Shown here piece after piece: positions 24,309-32,790 of a DNA stretch of 64,000 nucleotides. The stretch lies in assembly GCF_004358185.1 (NCBI RefSeq), contig NZ_SMUV01000056.1, positions 1-64,000 of the forward strand, read 5' to 3'. Source of the stretch: Antarcticimicrobium luteum (GTDB lineage Bacteria > Pseudomonadota > Alphaproteobacteria > Rhodobacterales > Rhodobacteraceae). The number at the start of each line of letters is the position of its first letter. Position 1 is the first letter of the stretch. Below the pieces are notes generated by a model. The model had not been told where the DNA came from, did not search any database, and saw nothing but the letters and a program-made list of their open reading frames with translations. The translations under genes and the position numbers were made by a program.

Positions 24309-24392
24309 GTAAATGTCCGAATTTAATGAATATTTTCAGAGTTCGCAGTTGCGGCTATGCTGGTCATGCAACCATGAGAAGGAGAACTAAGC

Positions 24393-24569
24393 ATGACCGT
24401 AGATCAGACAATCACCGGCGCCATGACCTTGAGTGACACTATCGCAGAAAGTGTCCTGTCCAGCCGTTCGAACGGGGCGGCAATCGCCGCAGCAGAACAG
24501 CTTCTGATCGTCCTGAGGGCGCAGGCCGAATTGATCGGGCGCGATAACGTGGTGCCGCTTAATGGATAA
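24393..24569 (+). CDS. Small hypothetical protein (58 aa)
   Basis: ATG 24393 follows a strong GAAGGAGAAC ribosome binding site. The product is a helical, Ala-rich 58-residue peptide (MTVDQTITGAMTLSDT at the N-terminus, then NGAAIAAAEQLLIVL). It overlaps the next gene by 8 bp, forming a coupled pair just upstream of the primase gene. Function unknown. Confidence 0.6.
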   Translation: MTVDQTITGAMTLSDTIAESVLSSRSNGAAIAAAEQLLIVLRAQAELIGRDNVVPLNG

Positions 24570-24942
24570 GCCGCGCATCAAGTTAAAGGTATGGGGCAAG
24601 GACCGCAATTTTAACCACCTCAAGTGCTGTGCGCTTTCGCGTACACGGGAAGGCGACCCGCGTTACTACAAGGAGGCCGAGGAACAGCACGGGGAACGTG
24701 CAATGGTCAATTACATCCGTCATGAGTACACCAATTATGATGACCTCATTGAACGGGGATATGACCGTGACGAAGTCCGCCCGTTGGTGCTTCGAAGGAT
24801 CGGGGAAGCGTACCCCTCCCTGCTTAGGGAGTGCACCCGTCAGGGCGCGGATATGACGGGCTACAAGTTTGATCTGGTGCCTAACGAGCAAGGAATCTTG
24901 CAACGTGTTTGGCGGCACGATCAAGTCGCCAGACCCGTCTAA
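24562..24942 (+). CDS. Hypothetical protein (126 aa)
   Basis: The product is charged and Tyr/Arg-rich (WGKDRNFNHLKCCALSRTRE, then YIRHEYTNYDDLIERGYD), with no recognised domain. It is coupled to the upstream 58-residue gene and lies 125 bp before the primase start. Its position suggests a replication accessory role, but no motif supports this. Confidence 0.6.
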   Translation: MDKPRIKLKVWGKDRNFNHLKCCALSRTREGDPRYYKEAEEQHGERAMVNYIRHEYTNYDDLIERGYDRDEVRPLVLRRIGEAYPSLLRECTRQGADMTGYKFDLVPNEQGILQRVWRHDQVARPV

Positions 24943-25066
24943 TACAACACGATAGAGCCGTCCCCTAACGGGGGCACAACGTAAGATCGGACCCACCGAA
25001 TACAATGTCCGCACAACGCCGATTCAGGCGGCGGGTGAGGTGCGTCCAAAATATGGAGCAGTAAAA

Positions 25067-28000
25067 ATGAATCTTTCAGCGGCGCAGGCGTTCGAGACCG
25101 CCGGGGCAGGAGCACGGGAAGCGTGGGCGGAGGTGATCCAGTTCCCCATTAACCTGATGGGGGGCCGCGTTAGCGGCGGCAAGACTGCCGAACCGGCGTT
25201 CGACATGGAAGCGGAGCGCGGCGAGGATATCAACGACGCCGCCACCTACGGCGGAATGTCGGAAGGGCTTGCGGAGTTTCTGAACAAGGACGCCACGTTC
25301 CTGATCGGCCAGATGTGGGGCGCAAAGGATCGCCGCAACACACAGGACGGCGATTGGCAGGCTGTGACCATGCCGTGGGGCCGCTGGATCGAAGGCGGAC
25401 CCGCGACGGGCAAGCGCCCGGTGTGGGGCTTCTCCCGCCACCCAGAGGGAAAGCACAAGGAAGGGGCATCCATCGTTCTAGGATCGTCAATCGAAGGCGC
25501 GCGCAAAGCAAATGCAATGGACGAGATGTACGCCCTTGGTCTCGATATCGACTCCGGGGCGGCGCTGGATGATGTAATCGCCACGGTCCGCCGCAAGAAC
25601 CTGTGCGCCCTGATCTATACCAGCCACAGCCACGGCAAGCGCGGCCTTGAGCTAAAGCGCGATGACGTCATGCGCAAACTCGGGATCGACACGGACCCGA
25701 CCTTGCCGCAGGTACAAGAGTATCTGAGGGCGCACAGCAAGAGCCGGTACGAGGAATCTTTCGTCGCCGCCGTGACCATCGCAGACCAAAAGCGCCAGAC
25801 CAAGGAAGGCGTTAAGATTGCGCTGGACACACCGCCGCTGGATAAGTTCCGCATCATCTTCCCGCTTGCCGACGCGGTGAAGCTGATCGACCTTGCTCCA
25901 ACGCAGTCTGCGGCCCTTGAGGTGTGGGAAGACAAGATCACCGGCATGGCCCAGCGTGAACTTGGAATCCACTTCGACACGTCGTGTACTGACCCGTCGC
26001 GCCTGTTCTATACCGCGCGGCATGCCAAGGAATCCGAATGGGACTGCCTGATCCTGTGGGGCGAACCGCTGCGGTTCGAAGACGTGCCCACGATGAAAAA
26101 GGCGGAGTATACCCGGACCCGTGGCGGCGGCAACGCGTTCAGCATCGCCGGGGGCGATGCTGAAAAAGCGCCCGAGGCCGTCACCCCGTCCGGGAAGAGC
26201 CTCAACGAATGGCACTTCAGTCGCGGCGGCGCGAAAGACAGATTCCAACTGGCGTCTTTGCTGGAAGACCTGTGCCCGGACAAGATCCGCCATGCCGGGG
26301 GCGAGGCTCAGGGGCAGGTGCACACAGAATGCCCGTTCGAGCATGAGCACTCGAAATGGGGCGGCACCGCCACGATGGCAATCGACGCCATGGACGCAGA
26401 CAGAGGCTATTGGACGTGGTTCTGTCACCACGACTCCTGCCAAGGACGGCACAAGCTTCAGTTTCTGGAAGAGGCCTTGAATCAAGGTTGGTTTACAGAG
26501 GAAGACCTATTCAACGAGGATGGGCCGTACCTGTTGCCGCCGGGCGAGGAAGTCACCGGCACGCCAGGACGGCAAGACAGTGGTTCGGAAGTGGCCGCGT
26601 CAGCGGCTGACGCCGCCAACTACTTCGTACAGGCCGGGGAATTCGACAAGAACACCCGAGGGGTGGACGTCGAAAAGTGGATGAAGCAATTCGCTGGTAA
26701 GGAACTGGACCCGGCGGACAAAAACCAAATCACCGATATCATCGTGGAACGGACGCCGCTCGGTAAGCGCGATGTAAACAAGATGTGGTCCAAGGTGGAC
26801 CGCGTAAAAGAGCGCATGGCGGCGAACGAGGCTAAGGCCAAGGCGGACGACTCCGGCGTGATCATGACGGACGGCGACTTCACCGACATGTGCGACAAGG
26901 CGCAGGGCATGGTAGACGCGGCTAACGCCGCCACGCCCTTCCTGTTCGTCCGGGGCGGGGAACTGTGCACCGTGCAAGAGGACGATGGAATCTCCGGCAT
27001 CAAGGTTCTGTCGTCGCAAGGTGCGTTTGCTTACTACCTCAACACGGCGGCACGGTTCGCCAAGCGCATGGGCGATGACGTACAAGGCGCGCCTGCACCT
27101 ATCGAGGTGGAAAAGCACCTGTATCACGCGCCGCGTAATCGCTACCCCGGCTTGAAGGGTGTGACGTCCAATCCGTTCTTTACGAAAACTGGTGATCTGG
27201 TGACACAGCCGGGATATCACGACGAGTCTCAGATGTACTACGCGCCCGGTGATTTTGTGGTCCCCGGCGTCAGCCGGAATCCGTCACTGGAGGAGGCCAA
27301 GGCCGCGATTGATATGCTGGCGGATGCACTGGCAGACTTCCCCTTCGATGGGCTGACCCGCGCGCAGATCAAAGAACAGTTTTGGGAAGGTGGAGTCCCG
27401 TCTCTGGTCAACTTCCTGTCGGCGCTTCTGCTGCCGTTCATGCGTGAAATGATCGACGGCAGGACGCCGGGGCACGCGATCAACAAGCCCTGTCCCGGCA
27501 CCGGTGCAAGCTACCTTGTGGATGTTCTGAGTATCATCAATACCGGGGAAGATACGCCCGCGCACAAACCATCCGAGGACAAAGCGGAGTTTGCCAAGGC
27601 GCTGGTGGGGCTGTTGCTGGACGGTGACCCTATCATCAACTTGGATAATATCAGCGCCGGTATGGATAGCGGAGAACTTGCGGCGGCGATGACATCAAGC
27701 AAATACTTCCCCCGGATTCTCGGGAAGTCTGAGACCCGGAAGATTGCCGTTACTTGCCTTTGGCTTCTGACTGCGAACAAGCTGGAACTGTCCGATGAAC
27801 TGAAACGGCGCTGCATCCTGATCGCTCTGAATGCCAACATGGAAAATCCGGAAGACCGGACGGGATTCCAGCGCTCCGATATCCGGGGATATGTCCGCGA
27901 GAACCGGGCGGAATTCGTTCATGCTTGCCTGACGATCATTCAATTCTGGGTAGCCTCAGGCATGGAACAGGATGACACCAAGCACCTAGCCTCATTCGAG

Positions 28001-28312
28001 AACTGGGCGCGCGTCATGGGCGGGGTGTGGAAAGCATGTGAGGTGCCGGGATTCATGGGCAACATGCACATGTTGAAAACACTGACCGATGGCAAGCGCG
28101 ACGAAATGGGCGAGTTGATTCAGGCGCTGGTGGATGCTGCGGTATCGACCGACAAGGAATTGACTGCCGAGTCCTACCTGTTCAAGGCGCGCAAGGCAGG
28201 GAGCGACGACAAGTTCCTGAGCGTGATGGGCGTGCTGAACGCGTTCGAAGAGCCGCCACGGTTCGCGAAATGGGGAGGCGTTGAACGAGTCGAAGGCTGG
28301 TCTCGCCTCTGA
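25067..28312 (+). CDS. Large primase/AAA+ helicase-like replication protein
   Basis: The start is set at ATG 25067 (1081 residues). The N-terminal half resembles phage and plasmid primase-polymerase proteins: an ALIYTSHSHGK segment near 180, a FRIIFPLAD strand near 255, and FDTSCTDPSRLFYT near 303. A Cys/His cluster follows (TECPFEHEHSKW ... FCHHDSC, about 420-460) that could bind zinc. The C-terminal part is AAA+-like, with a Walker A-like PGTGAS (about 808-813) lacking the usual lysine, Walker B LDGDPIINLDN (about 848-858) and sensor LLTAN (about 899). It probably starts replication of the excised element. The missing lysine may weaken ATP use. Confidence 0.7.
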   Translation: MNLSAAQAFETAGAGAREAWAEVIQFPINLMGGRVSGGKTAEPAFDMEAERGEDINDAATYGGMSEGLAEFLNKDATFLIGQMWGAKDRRNTQDGDWQAVTMPWGRWIEGGPATGKRPVWGFSRHPEGKHKEGASIVLGSSIEGARKANAMDEMYALGLDIDSGAALDDVIATVRRKNLCALIYTSHSHGKRGLELKRDDVMRKLGIDTDPTLPQVQEYLRAHSKSRYEESFVAAVTIADQKRQTKEGVKIALDTPPLDKFRIIFPLADAVKLIDLAPTQSAALEVWEDKITGMAQRELGIHFDTSCTDPSRLFYTARHAKESEWDCLILWGEPLRFEDVPTMKKAEYTRTRGGGNAFSIAGGDAEKAPEAVTPSGKSLNEWHFSRGGAKDRFQLASLLEDLCPDKIRHAGGEAQGQVHTECPFEHEHSKWGGTATMAIDAMDADRGYWTWFCHHDSCQGRHKLQFLEEALNQGWFTEEDLFNEDGPYLLPPGEEVTGTPGRQDSGSEVAASAADAANYFVQAGEFDKNTRGVDVEKWMKQFAGKELDPADKNQITDIIVERTPLGKRDVNKMWSKVDRVKERMAANEAKAKADDSGVIMTDGDFTDMCDKAQGMVDAANAATPFLFVRGGELCTVQEDDGISGIKVLSSQGAFAYYLNTAARFAKRMGDDVQGAPAPIEVEKHLYHAPRNRYPGLKGVTSNPFFTKTGDLVTQPGYHDESQMYYAPGDFVVPGVSRNPSLEEAKAAIDMLADALADFPFDGLTRAQIKEQFWEGGVPSLVNFLSALLLPFMREMIDGRTPGHAINKPCPGTGASYLVDVLSIINTGEDTPAHKPSEDKAEFAKALVGLLLDGDPIINLDNISAGMDSGELAAAMTSSKYFPRILGKSETRKIAVTCLWLLTANKLELSDELKRRCILIALNANMENPEDRTGFQRSDIRGYVRENRAEFVHACLTIIQFWVASGMEQDDTKHLASFENWARVMGGVWKACEVPGFMGNMHMLKTLTDGKRDEMGELIQALVDAAVSTDKELTAESYLFKARKAGSDDKFLSVMGVLNAFEEPPRFAKWGGVERVEGWSRL

Positions 28313-29807
28313 CGATCTGTGGACTCGTCTCGCAAACAGCCTGCGCGGCTACACCGGCGACGCACAGGGCCAAATCCGGCGCATGGGCGACGAACTGGAC
28401 CTGTCCAAGGTGCAGGCCACATCGCTGCACAGCGCCCTTACCGCCGCGATCAACACCGATGACCCGTCAGCATATGCCGACGCCCTGCGCGGCGTTAGAG
28501 GCCAGCTAACCGCAGTTTCCGGCGGCGTCGAGAACATGACCGGAAGTCAGCGGGCTTTCTATGAAATGCTGGTGGAGTCCGAGGACAAAGCCCGCCAATT
28601 GGCGGCGCTGGACATGGCTACCCCCGTGTCCGCTGCAGCGGATGAAGCCGCCCGGCTGGCGGAAAAATTCGGGCTATCGCTGGGGCTGGCCCGCCAACTG
28701 GCGAACGTGGGTAAGAAGCCGGGCGGAACCGTGTCTGGTTTCGAATCCAATGACCCTCGGAATCCATCGAATGCCGGTAAGTGGACCGGCGGTTATTCCA
28801 CGTCATGGGAAGCTTGGACCCCGAAAAAATCGCGGGGCGGGGGCGGCGCAAATCTGACCGACGATCTGACCCGCACCACGGCGGCGATGCGTGAGCAGGG
28901 ACTCGCATTGGAGGCGCTGGCAGCGGGCCGTTACAGCAGCGAAGAGGCCGCGCGCCTGTGGGCGCAGGCCATGGTTGAAGGCAACGGCACCATCGACGCG
29001 CAGACCGCCGCAATGCTGGTGAATATCGACACGATGGCCCAACGCAATGAGGCCATGCGCAACGCGCCTGCCGACTTCGGCAAGGAACTGGCAGCGGGCA
29101 CTGAGACAGCGCTTGAAAACGCCATTCGGGAGGGCCTGACCGGCGGCAAACCTTCGATACAAAACTTTGCCAAGGCCATTCAATCGCACGTCGCCGGGGC
29201 GCTGGCAAAATCGCTCGCAACGAAAATTACAAGCGGTCTAGGCCTTGACCGGCTGTTCAACGCAGGCGGGACCACAGCGGCAGCCCAAATGCAGGCTGGA
29301 ATTGTGACCGGGGGTAACATCGCCGCCCAAACCATCGCGCAGGCGGTGGCGACCGGCAACGCGACAGCCGCAGCAACCGGCGGGGGCGGTGGGTCCGGAA
29401 ATTGGCTATCGACCGCCTTGAATTTCGCTGTGTCGGCGTTCACCGGCGTTCCGATGTTCAAAGAAGGTGGATTCAGTGACGCTCCACACCCGTTCGCCAA
29501 TGCCCCGCACTATGCCGAGGGTACATCCAACACGTCGAACGGAATCCCCGCTGTGCTGCACCCGAACGAGGCAGTCGTGCCCCTGACGCGTGGACGTAAA
29601 ATTCCGGTTGAGGGCGCAGGCGGCGGGGGCAACAACTTCGGCGACATCAACATCGCTACCACCGTGAACGTAGAAGGGGACTCCAACGCTGAGGACTCCG
29701 CCAAGATCGCGCAGGCGGTGGGCGAGACAGTGGACGGCCGCATTCGCCAGATTTTGGCTGAAGAATCCGCCTACGGCGGCATCATGAACCCGCGCGGCGG
29801 GTACTGA
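28281..29807 (+). pseudogene. Phage tail tape-measure protein, C-terminal fragment
   Basis: About 500 residues match the C-terminal half of tape-measure proteins. There are long Ala-rich helical repeats, a hydrophobic glycine-rich segment (NWLSTALNFAVSAFTGVPMF, about 374-393), and the very typical ending FKEGGFSD ... GIPAVLHPNEAVVPL ... GRKIPVE. The frame overlaps the end of the primase gene by 32 bp and has only a TTG with no ribosome binding site, so the normal N-terminal part is gone. No other tail gene is present. It is either a deletion scar or a retained fragment. Translation by coupling to the primase stop cannot be excluded. Confidence 0.75.
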
Positions 29808-29838
29808 GCCACCCAAATCGAGCACAGAAAGAAAGAAC

Positions 29839-30099
29839 ATGAATCACCTGAAAATCATCGAACGCGGCGGACGCGTATCTGCGCCGCTGGCACTGGAAAA
29901 AGGCCCGCATGCAGTCATCGCAGAAGGCACCCGCGACGGCGCAGGCCTGCGCATCGGCTGGCAGCTATTCCCGCTGACCGGCCTAAACATCATCGAACTG
30001 GAAGGCGGCACCACCACCGCCGAACTTGTCAACACCGGTCCAGACACCGACGCTGCAATCTACCTCGCCAAGCTCCACCCCGTCGCGGGGGGCAACTGA
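29839..30099 (+). CDS. Small hypothetical phage-like protein (86 aa)
   Basis: The gene has an AGAAAGAAAG ribosome binding site before ATG 29839. The product looks beta-rich (APLALEKGPHAVIAEGTRDG, then IIELEGGTTTAELVN) with no cysteines and no membrane segment. It sits between the tape-measure fragment and the terminase small subunit gene, starting 1 bp before the latter's ATG. Phage structural accessory proteins of this size are common; no family is recognised. Confidence 0.6.
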   Translation: MNHLKIIERGGRVSAPLALEKGPHAVIAEGTRDGAGLRIGWQLFPLTGLNIIELEGGTTTAELVNTGPDTDAAIYLAKLHPVAGGN

Positions 30100-30100
30100 C

Positions 30101-30637
30101 ATGGCCCGCCTTGGAAACCACAAACATGAGCAATTTTCTCAACTAATCGCCGCAGGCGGCAAGCAGCGGGAGTCGTACATCGCCTGCGGGTATAGTGAAA
30201 AGAACGCAAAATCGCACGCCAGCCACCTAGCGGCTCGCCCGGACGTGAAGGCCCGGATTGAGGAATTGCAGGGGCAGGCGCTGGCACCGGTCATCGGCAA
30301 CATCGACCTCCCGTGGCTCACTGTGCCATGGCTTGCGGCCCAGTATGACCTAATCAGACAGAAGGCCATGGCGGCTGGGGACATGAAAACTGCGTCCGCG
30401 ACAGTGAAGAACGTTCAAAGCCTCATTGACCTTGAGTCACGCCTAGCCACCGAGAAAGCAGCCCCCCCCACGCCGGTGGCCCGAATAGACGTCAACGCCC
30501 TTGGCGGCATCTTGGGGAAGGTGGAAAACATCGTGAAGGCATCCAAGGCCCCGGCACCGGGGTGCGTGGAACTCGACTCGACGGTCCCCGCCGTCGTCAA
30601 GCTGCGGGCATACCGGGCGGCTGATCGCGCGACATGA
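30101..30637 (+). CDS. Terminase small subunit-like protein (TerS)
   Basis: ATG 30101 gives 178 residues. The N-terminal 60 or so (EQFSQLIAAGGKQRESYIAC, then GYSEKNAKSHASHLAARPDV and KARIEEL) follow the Terminase_2/phage HTH pattern, where a helix-turn-helix is followed by a charged helix. The remainder is helical (about 75-125) with a less ordered tail. A small terminase recognises packaging sites and normally works with a large ATPase/nuclease subunit, which is absent here. An orphan small terminase is a hallmark of phage-inducible chromosomal islands, which redirect helper packaging. The next gene is convergent, 15 bp away. Confidence 0.72.
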   Translation: MARLGNHKHEQFSQLIAAGGKQRESYIACGYSEKNAKSHASHLAARPDVKARIEELQGQALAPVIGNIDLPWLTVPWLAAQYDLIRQKAMAAGDMKTASATVKNVQSLIDLESRLATEKAAPPTPVARIDVNALGGILGKVENIVKASKAPAPGCVELDSTVPAVVKLRAYRAADRAT

Positions 30638-30652
30638 GCGCGACCGGCAATT

Positions 30653-31666
30653 TCATTGCTCAGTGGTCATTGCTCTACGCCGAACCATTTCCTGCATTCC
30701 CATATCGGTAAGAGACCAAAACAGATTAACGCCACCACCTACGGTTTTCGCGGTTTTTACCGACACAAGATTCAGCGCCATGAGCTGAATCTTAATGGTT
30801 TGAAACAGTTCATCGGTCATTACAAACGATCTCCCGCTCCTGTTTCCCGTGTTGAACCTTCTCCAGACGCCTTCGCAAATAATAGGGCCAACTGTCCTAT
30901 CGGGTTTTGCCTGCATCAAATGGGGTGCCAACAACTCGAATATCTCTCCAAGGCTGGTGGCTATCTCGATGCTAGATGTCGTTGATGAGTATTGGCCCGG
31001 CCTTGTATGTGAGTACTTCCCGGTTAGGGTGATGAACGTATCCAATCCTGCAAGGTTCTCCGGTACGGCAACCTGCGGCTTTGCTTCCGCCAAAACCTGT
31101 TTCAAGCGCTCGTTTTCCTCCTGAACAGCGACTAGCCGTTCAAGAGTTTCCTGAGAGGATGATTGGTCACCTCTAATCCATCCGGGCCGGTGTTTGGTTG
31201 CCTTGGCGTAATCCAACGCTTCGCGGATCGCCAGCTTAAGACCGTCTGTGGTTGTCCAGCCCTTGCGCAGCCTTCCGTCCGAAACAGTGGCAATGAACGC
31301 TTCCAATTTGGCCCGTTTCTCCGGATGGTCTTCCGTCTTGTTGGCGGGAAGTTCACCGCGCTCGTCCCGTAGCATAACGAGTACCGGGACACCGATTTCG
31401 ACTGCGTAGTCATATTCTTTTTCGGTATAGCTTTTTCCGTCAGGAGCTAGAGAGCCATAGCGACCAGCGATTATGAGCACATAGTAATCGCACTGCGAGA
31501 TAATGGTTTTGATGAACTCGAACTGTTCTTCGTCGGCTGCGGGAAATGCTTCCATGCCGACCGGGAAGTCCCCCGCGCGAATGATTGTCTGTTCGACGGC
31601 TTTACGCTCTTCCTTCAGGTCCTCATAGGTCGAGCTAATGAAAACCTGATACCTCTTCTCGCTCAT
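30653..31666 (-). CDS. DUF4062 protein (TIR-like N-terminal domain)
   Basis: The 337-residue product starts with the signature YQVFISSTYEDLKEERKAVE (about 6-25), followed by QCDYYVLIIAGRYGS and SYTEKEYDYAVE, which define DUF4062. A coiled-coil stretch (LERLVAVQEENERLKQVLAE, about 174-193) leads to a C-terminal domain with a final helical part. DUF4062 shares the flavodoxin-like fold of TIR/SEFIR domains and is common in proteins suspected of defence or signalling. The gene is the only minus-strand cargo in the right half of the element and ends 16 bp from the TerS gene. Role unproved. Confidence 0.8.
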   Translation of the reverse strand: MSEKRYQVFISSTYEDLKEERKAVEQTIIRAGDFPVGMEAFPAADEEQFEFIKTIISQCDYYVLIIAGRYGSLAPDGKSYTEKEYDYAVEIGVPVLVMLRDERGELPANKTEDHPEKRAKLEAFIATVSDGRLRKGWTTTDGLKLAIREALDYAKATKHRPGWIRGDQSSSQETLERLVAVQEENERLKQVLAEAKPQVAVPENLAGLDTFITLTGKYSHTRPGQYSSTTSSIEIATSLGEIFELLAPHLMQAKPDRTVGPIICEGVWRRFNTGNRSGRSFVMTDELFQTIKIQLMALNLVSVKTAKTVGGGVNLFWSLTDMGMQEMVRRRAMTTEQ

Positions 31667-31965
31667 GAAATCGGGCCTCTACTTATTATCGCTTTGCACG
31701 CATCGTGCATTGATTAGCGCGAACCTGCAACCTCTAGGCGACATGCCGTATCGATTTTACACCGTTCTATTCGACGGTAGCTACAAACCCCATCCCAATG
31801 ATGCAAGAAAGTCGTCTTTAAGACGAATAACATGTTGATAACGTGTATTTTTTTTAGATCTTGGGTGTGATTCAGGATTGCAAAACGTGTTGCACGATGC
31901 TAGGTGAAACCTACCGAAACACGGAAAGGAATTCGGCATGAAGCACTAGTAAAAGGAGACCTATA
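31667..31965. other. Divergent promoter region with three palindromes
   Basis: The roughly 300 bp between the DUF4062 gene and the PrtN-like gene have no gene. They contain TGCACG-CAT-CGTGCA (31695-31709), TCGTCTT-T-AAGACGA (31812-31826, overlapping the second GTCGTCTTTAAG motif) and a T-rich run near 31848. A further GTTGCACGATGC near 31890 repeats part of the first palindrome. This is a likely control region for both genes. Confidence 0.6.
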
Positions 31966-32226
31966 TTGAACACACAGTTCCTGTTGATGGCCCGGTATGA
32001 GGGCGCAACGATGATCCCGGCGGACACCGTCCGCGAAGACTTTTTCCCACACCTGACCCGTCCCAAGTTCCTGCGAAAGATCGCGGACGGGGATATCAAG
32101 TTGCCGGTGGTCCAGATGGAAGAAAGTCAGAAGAGCGCCAAGGGTTTCGATATCCGCGACCTTGCCGCATACTATGACGAACGGCGGGACCAAGCCCGCC
32201 GCGATTTCGAAAAATTGCATCACTGA
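31966..32226 (+). CDS. Pyocin activator PrtN-family regulator
   Basis: TTG 31966 is used as the start because AAAGGAG lies about 8 nt upstream and the residues from there match PrtN proteins: NTQFLLMARYEGATMIPAD, FFPHLTRPKFLRKI, and LPVVQMEESQKSAKGFDIRDLAAYYDERR. The 86-residue length is normal. PrtN activates pyocin operons in Pseudomonas, and relatives occur near phage and defective-phage genes. Here it lies in the right end, upstream of two small genes and facing the integrase. It probably controls element genes in response to stress, but its target sites are unknown. Confidence 0.82.
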   Translation: MNTQFLLMARYEGATMIPADTVREDFFPHLTRPKFLRKIADGDIKLPVVQMEESQKSAKGFDIRDLAAYYDERRDQARRDFEKLHH

Positions 32227-32236
32227 GGGCGGCGGT

Positions 32237-32569
32237 ATGATTAAGAAATACACCCGCGAGCGCCTCTATTCTCGCCCCGATCTGACCGAACGGGGATGGA
32301 CGAAATCCATGCAGGATAGGTACCTGCCGGAACCGGACGATTTCAGGGAGAACCCGCATTATAAATGCGCCGGAGTCATGCATTTGTGGCTGCGGGCGCG
32401 GATTCACCGCATCGAAAAAGGTAAAAGGTTTCAGGCGACCAAGGCGCGGGCTGACGCCCGTCGCGCCAAGTTGCCAGAGCGGCAGAGCAAGCCGCGCATG
32501 ACAGCCTTGGAACGTAGGCAGACGGAGCATGACGCGGCATATGCTGCGGGGGATGGCTACTATGACTGA
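32237..32569 (+). CDS. Hypothetical protein (110 aa)
   Basis: ATG 32237 follows the PrtN gene by 10 bp, with GAGGGCGGCGG as ribosome binding site. The product is strongly basic and rich in Arg/Lys and aromatic residues (YTRERLYSRPDLTERGW, DRYLPEPDDF), so a DNA- or RNA-binding role is possible. No family is recognised. Its 3' end overlaps the next gene by 8 bp, so the three genes form one operon. Confidence 0.65.
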   Translation: MIKKYTRERLYSRPDLTERGWTKSMQDRYLPEPDDFRENPHYKCAGVMHLWLRARIHRIEKGKRFQATKARADARRAKLPERQSKPRMTALERRQTEHDAAYAAGDGYYD

Positions 32570-32753
32570 GCAAGCAATGCCCGATGGTGTAGAAGTCGCC
32601 CGCACTGCCCTTGTAGCCATGGGGTGGGATGGCGTAGATCAAGGCCCAGTCGCCGCTCTAATCTACTTCCTGACGCAGGAGATTAAGGCGGAGGGATACC
32701 CCGGCGAGAGTACAAGAAGTATGCTTCACGCTATCGCGGAGCATTACGGGTGA
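32562..32753 (+). CDS. Small hypothetical protein (63 aa)
   Basis: ATG 32562 (reading MTEQAMPDGVEVARTAL) overlaps the stop of the preceding gene and is preferred over the earlier in-frame ATG at 32529. The product is a short helical, acidic protein. It closes the PrtN operon and is followed by a terminator hairpin. Function unknown. Confidence 0.55.
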   Translation: MTEQAMPDGVEVARTALVAMGWDGVDQGPVAALIYFLTQEIKAEGYPGESTRSMLHAIAEHYG

Positions 32754-32760
32754 AGTGAAA

Positions 32761-32789
32761 CAGGTATGCCCCCGTTAGGGGGGCACCTG
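32761..32789. terminator. Bidirectional terminator hairpin
   Basis: The stem pairs CAGGT.GCCCCC with GGGGGGCACCTG around a GTTA loop, with a small bulge. It lies between the converging PrtN operon and the integrase gene and would stop transcription from either side. Confidence 0.7.
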
Positions 32790-32790
32790 T

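Noticed and set aside
28281-30637. Gene transfer agent (RcGTA-type) cluster
   Set aside because: Only a tape-measure fragment and a small terminase are present, inside an integrated element. The conserved GTA capsid and tail genes are absent.
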